Assembly (NCBI GenBank): GCA_964023205.1
Contig: OZ026837.1
Location: 12,563,479-12,627,478 of the forward strand
DNA: 64,000 nt
From: Lutraria lutraria
Taxonomy: Eukaryota; Mollusca; Bivalvia; Venerida; Mactridae
Reading direction: 5' to 3'
Shown here: in pieces, positions 51,928 to 61,367 of the stretch
Layout of the letters: each line of letters opens with the position of its first letter
Position numbering within the stretch: position 1 is the first letter of the stretch
The notes under the pieces: generated by a model
What the model saw: only the letters and a program-made list of their open reading frames with translations
Database searches by the model: none
Told to the model about the DNA's origin: nothing
Made by a program: the position numbers and the translations under genes

Positions 51928-54316
51928 GTATTGATAAACTATGATAATATACTCATTATAAGCTGTTTAAAGTCTAGTCAATGTTCATGTTGTAAATCTC
52001 GTCTTTTCTCTCTGTGTAACAGCAACATTATTGACTTACTGAATAAAAGTTTCAGATTGAAATGTGACATGTGTTTGTATTATTTCTGTGTTTTGTACAG
52101 AAAATGTGTTAAACACAGAAAAATGTGATTTGTATACAGGAAGAGTGTTCACACATGATCCTCAGATCTGAACCACTCACAAGTCAGCATCTTGTGAAAA
52201 CCAGTCTTATTGTGCCATCCACCTTAAACTTAAGAAAGCATAAGATTTTATCCTTTTAAAAAAATTACTTAGTGAGATTTGTTCAAAATGCAAAAATTTT
52301 AGGTGATTTTGCTCTCCTGTACATATTTGAGCAAAAGGGATTCTGTTCAGAAAGGATTTTGTCCTGTAAATATCTAGGACTGTGTTGTCTCTTCTATGTA
52401 TGATGTATTATCCCAGTTGATAAACATATCGTCGATCTTACAACTTTCCTTTCAAAACATTTACCCGGTAATAGTTTGTCTACTTATGAAACAGTATATT
52501 CAACAGAGATGTTACTAGTGTACCTGGTATTACCGTACATAAGCAGTTCTCACACAAACTGCATCACTGAAGAATGTCCCATGTACCTGGTAAGATGTTT
52601 TCTTTTTTCTGCACTATGAGATATCAACAACAAACTAAAACATAAGCTTTAGTGTCTTATATTTAGTATTTAAACAGGACAAAGGTTCTAAAATAGTCAC
52701 AAAACATCAACTAACAAGCAAACAGTAAAACAGTTTATAATGAACACATTTGTATTAACTGGACTGGTTTGAACCCAGTAGTCATTCAACTTCTTTAATA
52801 ATTTTTGTCGTTATAAATCCTAATTATAGTCACAAGGCATAAGAGATAAATTTTAAACATCAATTTCAGGAAAAAATATCCTCAAAAACAGGCTTGACAA
52901 AAAAATCATCACCAAAAATTCATCATTGATTTTAATAATACTGTGCCAAACAACATACTCAGAAAATTGGGAAGCTGCTGCATTCAAAGGGGAATAACTA
53001 CAATTTGAAAAAACAAGGTCATTTCATCAGCAATGCATTCAGTTAACGAAAATGTTACAAAACGAATGAAACAGACACGTTTCTTACTGAGCAGTCTGTT
53101 TGCGGAAACAGTTTGCAAACACAAACAGTTGGTGTGCAAAAGAAAACAGTATGGATGAGGTGTAAACACAGATCCTGATCCAAAATGAAATATGTAGGGG
53201 AAATAAAGATAAGTTACGGATCCATTCTTTATAAACAGGCAGAATAAGACCAATTTGGTACCAAATTAAAGTGGAATCTTGCAGCTTTGTGAACATCTGG
53301 ATCCGAATCTGCATTTTATAACTGACAGTCGCCATCCTGAATGTAACAAAGCGTTCAATAGGACTGTTTCTGTTACAATCCATTTGTGGTAAACATTTTC
53401 CTTAGCTGAACGCTAGTGATTGTAAAATTTTGTTGATTAATCAGAGGCAAAAGTCAGTGATTAATCGATTAAAACTGATTAAATAAGAGATGATCAAATA
53501 TGCTACTATTGCATGAATTTAACATCCCTTACACCAAATGAATAGCACAAAACCAATAAGAATTGAAATATCAAATGATTTAACAATTATTAAGATGTTT
53601 GAGTATCGCTAATCATCATCTCATAATTTTATTATACTGATTATTAAACAAGCCACACTGGGCCAGAATTATGCTGCATTTATAGATATACAGCTTGAAC
53701 AGCATCATCTTTAAAGTAGAACCGTGAAAGGTCTGCAGTACTATAGTCAAGAACGACAACTATGTACAGAAACCAACAATCCGTCGACGAAATGGGAGCA
53801 TCGTCACGTCAAAGACCATTCGTCAATGGTTGGTTGAATAAATGATTAATCAGAACATCACTAACTGAACGAAATGCAGAAACACCAAAACCAATACTTT
53901 ACCAAAACCAGTTAGTAAATGCAAGTCAAAACAGGAAACCTTAGATTCCAAACACTTTATATCATACATCAAGTATGTAACCCATAAAATAAATCACGTG
54001 TTGAACACAAGTTTGACATCAAACCATGAGATAAATGTGTACAATTTGCAGTCTTTAAGTAAATATGAATCATTTATAATACAATAAACATGCTTATTAC
54101 CAAAAACTTTTGAAAAAAAAATGTTTTTATTTAATTTTACAATTATTTCTAACAAGGACTTATATACACAGAAGAATTCACAACTGCCAAAAATTGCTAA
54201 AACAATATTGAGAGATTTTCCCAATCCATTGCGATACTCAACTATTACAGACTTTTATGTATGCAACAAGCTTCATAACTGGATGCCCAAGGGCAACACT
54301 CATGGTGTTTGATAAT

Positions 54317-54605
54317 AAGTTATTTTCAAATATGTCAATGCATCAGGGAGATACAGCCCAGACAATGTCTATAATACTCATTTTTGACTATTGACCTCTA
54401 AGTGTGACCTTGACCTTTAAACTACAGACCTGTTTATTGTGCACTGCACACTGCCTCATGGTGTTTAACAATTATGCCAAGTTATTTTAAAAAATGTCAA
54501 TGCATAAGGGAGATACAGCCCGGACATGGAAAATCCGGACTAACTAACTAACCAACTAACTAACGTACAGACACGCAACTGCCATTGTGCCAAGCTGGCT
54601 CGACA
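54317..54605 (+). repeat. Dispersed repeat with an internal duplication
   Basis: ATGTCAATGCATCAGGGAG, GATACAGCCCAGACA recurs 170 bases later as ATGTCAATGCATAAGGGAG, GATACAGCCCGGACA. A TAACTAACTAACCAACTAAC run and TGCCATTGTGCCAAGCTGG follow. Sequences like AAGGGAGATACAGCCCGGAC are familiar from mollusc repeats. Confidence 0.6.
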
Positions 54606-54956
54606 AAATTACACTAAAAGAAAACACCTGTAAGCATATGCATTGAAAAAAGGCATCAATCAAGCATTTAAAATAAAGAAATCTGTCTCTTCAACTTCCA
54701 ACCAGGCAGACATTAAGTACTATCTGTTCGTCTTTAGAAAATTCTCCTGAACTAAACATTCGGATGATTATGGATGTTTTCAATGTTGTAAACATGAGCA
54801 TGCACAGTGGAACAAATTTAGGTTTTTTAGTGAATTCCGTTGATTCATGTTGCTTTCATGGAATTTCATTACTTCTAACTGTAAACTATGAAAGTTGCAA
54901 ATCAATGTGTGTATATATTAAGTCTTTGTTTTAAATCAGGATAACACCAACTCTAA

Positions 54957-56148
54957 TTAACCCATTACCACATAGATACTCCTTTTAACTCCTCTATCTA
55001 TGGCCATATATATACTCCTTTTAACTCCTTTATCTATTGCCACATAGATACGCATTTTAACTCCTTTATCCATGGCCATATATATACTCCTTTTTACGCA
55101 TGTGATATTCAATCCAAAATTTATTCATTTAAACAAATAAACAGGTCCCAAAAAGTATTTAGTTATTATCTTCAAAGTATAGTTTAAAAAATAAGCAAAA
55201 GAAATAATACTGTTGCTTTTATAGAAAAGGTCATAAAATACAATTTTAGTCCATCAGTATCAATAATATTAACATCCAGAAAATTAGGTCAGACATGCTC
55301 TTAATTTGTAATCATAGATCAAGTTTTGGGGGTTTACACTTTATTGAAAGTCAAGGTTGGTTCTAAAAACAAACAGCCAATGAAAATCTTTGCAATCATA
55401 GATCATGTAGGTTTTCCCTATATGACACATGCTTCACAGTAAGGATCTCCATGGTGATTTTATTTTCAACACAACTCTCAAAACAATGTGTGTAGATCCT
55501 TTTGTGATTAGGGTGCAATAAAATCTGACTGTGGTCAGAAGTGACATATTATGTTTATGTCATTGTTAATTGAAAATTGATGCTTTATAGTGTCAATTAA
55601 AAGATTAGTATACCATTCAACAGGTCCACAATTTGTAACAGATCATTTGATTTTTATCAGTTCATTTGTGAACATTAATTGGCTCATTTGTTGACATTTT
55701 GATTTTAAATTTTGTTGAATTTTTTTGTTAGGATATGACTTTTCTGTATTTTAGTTAAAATATTGTATTTCTGCACATATATTATGAATAACTGATTTAA
55801 AAAAAATCTTTATCATAAATGATATTCAGAAATTTTATTCAAGTACATGTTTAAACTCAATTAATATGTTGTATTAATCCAGAATATTTAAAATATTGGC
55901 ACCATTAGAAGGAAAATTTCATTCTCTACAAAGTTTACATTGGTCAAAAAGTGATTAATTTATAACTTCATATAGTAAATGATGCTTAAACCAAGTAGGC
56001 ATTGATTTTTACAGTTTTCCAATAAACCTGTATTGGTACAGTGTGTAAAACTGATAGTTTATCTATTGGTACTGATAAGCCATCTACTGATAACACTATA
56101 AGTATGAACTACCTTATACAGCTATTTCTCTATGTGGTAATGGGTTAA
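54957..56148. mobile_element. piggyBac-like non-autonomous element with TTAA target duplication
   Basis: TTAA (54957-54960) is followed by CCCATTACCACATAGA, and the exact inverse TCTATGTGGTAATGGG is followed by TTAA (56145-56148). A TTAA duplication and ends beginning CCC are the marks of the piggyBac superfamily. The 1184-base body has no transposase. Its left side carries a 36-base tandem repeat that partly repeats the terminal sequence. Confidence 0.8.
54966..55094. repeat. 36-base tandem repeat inside the piggyBac-like element, about 3.6 copies
   Basis: Units alternate between starts CCACATAGATAC and CCATATATATAC, each followed by TCCTTTTAACTCC(T/C)(T/C)TAT or a close form. The alternation suggests a 72-base dimer. 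Confidence 0.85.
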
Positions 56149-56748
56149 AAGGTAACATCAATCAAAAATCAATTACGGTAAATGATACAATACATGGTCA
56201 GCAAAGATTTTGAATCTATTACAATTACATTGTAAATCATTGTTATATTTTTACTCCCAGACTATTTTGATACATTTTTCATTATCTTAAGTCACTATCA
56301 CTAACGTAAGCAAAGACTATGAAAAAGGATAAAAAACATTTCATCATTTTATAACAATAACATGCAAGTAAAAAAAGGAAAGAAACAATTAACAAAATCT
56401 AACACATCAAAAATTGCACCCTTCATTCCAAAGCATAAGACTATACCTACAAAACAAATACTGTAACCATGACAATGATATAAGATGACTTCTTAGTGCA
56501 AGATTTTTTTATAAAAATGTCTATCAACAACCATCTAGGATTCTTAAATAGGTCTGTATTGGGAACATAATCATGAACAATCATAATAGAGACGGTGATT
56601 TTGACAATTCATACCAAAATTGTGAGAAAAAATCGCATTGACACATTAAAAAGCAATAAGTAATGATGAATACCATGTTAACTAATTAAAAATATCGTAA
56701 CAATTTATGCAACAGTAAGTAATTACTATGAATTAAAATTGTTATCAA

Positions 56749-57110
56749 GATTTACACTAAAATCTCACGATTTACTCTCAAACCTCAGGATTTGCATTCA
56801 AACCTCAAGATTTGCACTCAACCCTCAAGATTTGCACTCAAACCTCAAGATTTGCATTCAAACCTCAAGATTTGCACTCAAACCTCAAGATTTGCACTCA
56901 AACCTCAAGATTTGCATTCAAACCTCAAGATTTGCATTCAAACCTCAAGATTTGCACTCAAACCTCAAGATTTGCACTCAAACCTAAAGATTTGCATTCA
57001 AACCTAAAGATTTGCACTCAAACCTCAAGATTTGCACTCAAACCTAAAGATTTGCATTCAAACCTCAAGATTTGCACTCAAACCTCAAGATTTGCACTCA
57101 AACCTCAGAA
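56749..57110. repeat. 20-base minisatellite, about 17-18 copies
   Basis: The unit AACCTCAAGATTTGCACTCA is repeated head to tail. Copies vary mainly at one C/T (GCACTCA or GCATTCA) and at CTCAAGA/CTAAAGA. Degenerate copies continue to about 57290. None of the three + frames has a stop within the unit, so all three stay open and look like overlapping repetitive proteins. This is an arithmetic effect, not evidence for coding. Confidence 0.95.
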
Positions 57111-57916
57111 TTACTTCACAAGATTTATACTAAATTTTCATGACTTACACTCAAATTTTAATACTTACACTCCAATAAAAAAAACCAATAAAATCTGAAC
57201 ATTTACACCCAAATCTCAACATTTACCCCAAATCTGAAGATTTCCTCTCATATCCAAGGATGTACACTCAAATCTCAAAGTCACAAGGAGGTACCTAAGG
57301 ATACATTCACAATGTCACGTGATCATAATAAGTTACAGATAAAATCTCTTGTTTGGTTATATGTTTATTCATGAACTTTTATGTTAAATCTTAATTCTAA
57401 AATATTAAAGTTTGTTTACACAATACAACAACCATTATGTGAAAATTAAAAACATAAATTGTAAAATCGAAAAAAAAATGAACATCAATAATGTATAAAG
57501 CACCAACTGTGTACCATGTATCTACAGTTTTATAACACTGAAAGCCTAGCTGACAGGATAAATACAAACAAAAAATGATCAATAGAAAACTTAAACTATC
57601 AATATATACATTATATAATTCACAAAAAATCTTCCCACTGTACAGGAGATAACAACATTCTTATAATAAAGGTCATGTTTAAAACATAATAATAAATTGG
57701 TTTGCAAAATCCAACATAGAATCACATCATGAGTCAATAAAAAGGCGTGGTTAACATGTTGCCTAGCAAAAAAATCGTAATTGTAGAATTAGATAAAATT
57801 TATGAACAATAATTTTACAATGGAAATAATGGAACAACTTTCAACATTACTAAGTTTCCAGGGGAGACTAGGACAATGTTGTAAACAGAGCACAACAATC
57901 AAAATATGTTTATAAG

Positions 57917-58089
57917 CAGGGTTCTCAATATGTTTGTGGCCATTAGGTCAAAAAGCTAGACTTACAGGCCTGCTAGGGGGTCTGGGCATTTTTCCAGCAA
58001 TATTTGTAAAACTTTGAGATTTCTAACTGGCCAAAATTTGTTTCTTAGTGGTTAAATCACCCAGTGACTGGTTGTTATGGAGAACCCTG
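57917..58089. mobile_element. Short hAT-like MITE, 173 bases
   Basis: It starts CAGGGTTCTCAATA and ends TATGGAGAACCCTG, giving inverted repeats of about 14 bases with one mismatch. CAGGG ends suggest hAT. The flanks (TTTATAAG and TATAACAT) do not form a clean 8-base duplication. Confidence 0.65.
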
Positions 58090-58487
58090 TATAACATGTT
58101 GAAATATACAAAAATAAAATAAATGAAACCCAAATACTAATACAGTTATTAATACTCATTTAGCTACATAATTGATAATAACTATCAGATCTAGTGAAAG
58201 CACCTGATGTTCAGGATATTCACTACACATAGAAATACTAACAACACTTATTTCACTGTTATTTAACACACAATAACAGAGAAGGTAAAACATTTTAGAA
58301 ATGTTATACAGTCAGTGATTACAGGCAGGTACTAGTATATCCTTATAAGGTAAATAGGAAAATAACTGAAAATATATTACAATATTTCCTCATAGTACAC
58401 ACTAGTAACTGAATAATTACATTAAGTGACACAATTTAAAGGTAATTTGCATTGTATGATAAATCAATCAAACAAAACAATCAAAAA

Positions 58488-58647
58488 ATCCTTCAGAGCA
58501 AATTACATTGACCATAACTTCGCCATTTCATGACATTCTTTCATTAAATAACTTTTTTTACTCAGAAATCATAGCTCTTTCAGGACAGATAAATCCAAAT
58601 GTATCCCGAATTCCCAAATATGGTCACCCCTGAATGTAGTAACATCC
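58488..58647. repeat. 160-base dispersed repeat, copy 1
   Basis: ATCCTTCAGAGCA, TTGACCATAACTTCGCCATT, GCTCTTTCAGGACAGA and GGTCACCCCTGA occur in the same order and spacing as at 59275-59434. Confidence 0.7.
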
Positions 58648-58824
58648 AAATCAGTTACATAATCAAACTCTAAGAACCATTTATAAAATATTAGTGACAT
58701 AGCCTACAAGTGATCCATAAAATGTTTATAAGGTACATTTTGTAATCATTAAATATTACTGAAACATTCTGAAGACCAAATTCAACAATTATTAAGTTAA
58801 ACTGGGTCAATTAAAATACAATGT

Positions 58825-58830
58825 TTTATT
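58825..58830 (-). terminator. Candidate poly(A) signal of the zinc-finger gene (AATAAA on - strand)
   Basis: It lies about 615 bases downstream of the stop codon at 59443 and is the nearest canonical hexamer I found on that strand. Use is inferred. Confidence 0.3.
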
Positions 58831-59274
58831 AAACATAAGCATGAAGAGTTACACTCTTTAAATACGATTTTACAAAAAAGAAATCACTATCATGAAATTG
58901 TATTTGCAGTACATAATATAATACATGTAAATATACTTCAATATTTAAAATTTACAGACCTGACAAGTAAGCACTTATTCAATAACATGAAACCAAGAAT
59001 GTTGCATACTGCCTGTACATATGACACTGTTATACACAACAATGGTAGCTTGTAAAGAAATGTTTGGTGCAATACTTTGAACAATTCTAATGATTACAAG
59101 AAGTTGCAAGCATTTCAGTATAAGGGTTGGTAAATGTCCATGTTAACAGGGGTGTCAATAGAGCCAAATTTAAAATCAAGAAAACCATACTCGGCCGACC
59201 ATTTTTGCCAAACAAGAGGCCTTCCACCACATTGTTTCCATATTTAACTAATTAATAACTAATTATTAAAGAAA

Positions 59275-59434
59275 ATCCTTCAGAGGAGATTAAATTGACC
59301 ATAACTTTGCCATTTCTTGAGATATTTTCATCACATAACTTGTATTTAGTTCAGAAATCATGGCTCTTTCAGGACAGACATATCCGGAATTCCGGAAATA
59401 TCCCGAATATTGTCACCCCTGATGTAAAATATCC
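59275..59434. repeat. 160-base dispersed repeat, copy 2, abutting the zinc-finger stop codon
   Basis: It is homologous to 58488-58647. Its right end is nine bases from the stop codon of the zinc-finger gene, so the 3' UTR on the - strand begins almost directly with this repeat. It contains CCGGAATTCCGG, a 12-base palindrome. Confidence 0.7.
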
Positions 59435-59442
59435 ATGGCTCA

Positions 59443-61367
59443 TTATGATGGGAAAACAGGTTGGTTACAGATGATAGAGTTGAATTTTTCTGGTGTAAGC
59501 TGTGTAAAAGCATCCTCTTCAGTGACTATTACAGAATTTTCTGTGGAGTCAGCCTCAACACTGACAGTCTGAAGAATCATCTCCGTGCTTTTATCACACT
59601 TGGAACATCTTGACTTGTGTAGCTCATACAGTGCGTGGAGCTCAAACGTTTCACCACAAGCACACATATACTTGCTACCAACCAAAGAGCCGTGAACATC
59701 TCTAACATGCTGTTGCAACGACGCTGGCAAGGCAAACTTCTCTTTACATTCTTTACAAGGGTAGAGGTCCAGTCCACCATCAGAAAGCCCATCAATCTTC
59801 CCTTTACATACACGTTTGTGAGAGGTAAGCACTGACGGGTAAGAGAAGCCGATATTGCATTTATCGCAGACAAAAGGACGAATCCCTGTGTGGGTGTTCT
59901 TATGACCCATGTAGTGTTGTATGGTGTTAAAGCCTCGGTCACATGTCTCACATTTATACTTGTAGGAATTGTTATGCTTGGTTTGCTGGTGGTACATAAT
60001 TCCACCTTTTGAGGAGAATGTTCTGGAACATTTGTCACATTTATATCTCGCCTGTCCTTGGTGTTTGGAATTCTGATGTGTACGCAACTTTGTCAGCTCA
60101 TTAAAGGATTTAGGGCAATCATGACATTTGTATTTCTTTCCAGTGTGAGTGGACACATGTCTCTTCATGTGAGATAATTTCTGTGTTTTGTATGTGCAGT
60201 AGCTACATACATGTACTTTACCCCCAGACGTGGAAGCTGGAAGACTAGTATTGCTACCACCACTTATATCACTGGCTGCTTTATCACCAGATTCAACATT
60301 AGTTATTTGTACAGAATCAGAAGAGTCCTCATCAAAGTCAACATTTGTACTTTTATTCATATCCTCTTCTGCAGGTTTTTCATTATTACAAAGACTTTCA
60401 ACGTTAACTATCAACATATTGCTCAGACCGTCAACATCAGGTTTAATTGGAGGACTCGTCTTCGCTTTCTGTCCAAGAAATTCACTACATTGCGCTTTAT
60501 GATTCTCAAGTCCCGCCCTCCATCTGAACTCCGCCCCACAGTAACATCGGAATCTTGATACATCACAATGTTCAGTTTTAATATGTTCTTCTAAATCTTG
60601 GTCATTCAAGAAGGTTTCACCGCACATTTCACAGGCAAGACTATTGACAGCACCAACACCAACACATGATTTTCTATGCATAGACAGGGTGGCAAGGTAT
60701 GTGAACTCCTTGTTACAAACATTACATTTATACTGGGATGGTCCATTGTGCTTATTCATATGTGCCTGGTAAAACTGAAGATAATTAAATCCTTTACAGC
60801 AACTCTCACACCAGTATGCAAAATCTTTCTTATGTATCGTCTTGGTATGGTATTTCAATCCACCCTTTGAAGTAAAATCTCTACCACAAAGTTGACACTT
60901 AAAATGGACGCTCTTTTCATGCTTAACTTGGAAATGTTCCTTCAATTTGTACTCTTCAGTGTAGCTTCTATCACACATTGTACACCTGTAAGCTTTACCT
61001 GTATGTAGTGTGAAGTGCTTACGTAGACGAGCAATGTTCATTCCCTTATAATCACACTGTGGACAGCTAAGTAGACCATTCGGTTCCTTGACTACAGCAT
61101 GGGTACCAACCTTATAAATTCCTCTCACTTCTAACTCTTTCTCGGATGCTGTGTTAAACATGGACGCTGCCTGATTGGTTGGAAATCCAACATGGATCAC
61201 CTGACTCTGGTTCCCAATCATTGTTTGAAGGACAGAACCGGCGTTAGGGGTACCAGTCCATGAAACCTGTGGGTTACCTATCAGTGTTACAGGACCTGTT
61301 GTACTAGCGCTGGGTGTCGTGTTGATAATATAATTGTATTGCATCACCTCTGTCTCCTCTGTCACAC
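59443..61367 (-). CDS. Zinc-finger gene, last coding exon (all 14 fingers)
   Basis: The acceptor TGTATCAG precedes it and two leading bases complete a Gly codon; 640 residues and the stop follow. Finger order is four C2H2, one C2HC ending HRKSC, one C2H2, one atypical C-x-C finger (CYCGAEF to HKAQC). A linker of about 90 residues follows, and then the same order again (C2HC ending HKRVC, last finger CACGETF to HKSRC). The N-terminal ~100 residues are Thr/Gln/Asn-rich. The C-terminal ~50 residues are acidic with Ser/Thr. Confidence 0.95.

Larger units (their letters stand above)
50478..59442. other. Interval between the two convergent genes, with their 3' UTRs and repeats
   Basis: No coding gene is supported in these 9 kb. 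TRAF4 ends at 50477 on + and the zinc-finger gene ends at 59443 on -, so both 3' ends face this interval. It contains candidate poly(A) signals, a piggyBac-like element, two minisatellites, a hAT-like MITE and a duplicated 160-base sequence. A less AT-rich patch at 52980-53400 with two unrecognised - strand frames of under 100 codons remains unexplained. Confidence 0.75.

Noticed and set aside
56739..57198. Three overlapping repetitive proteins, or a CRISPR-like array
   Set aside because: Units are contiguous with no spacers, and the 20-base period simply leaves all three frames open. It is a minisatellite in an animal genome.
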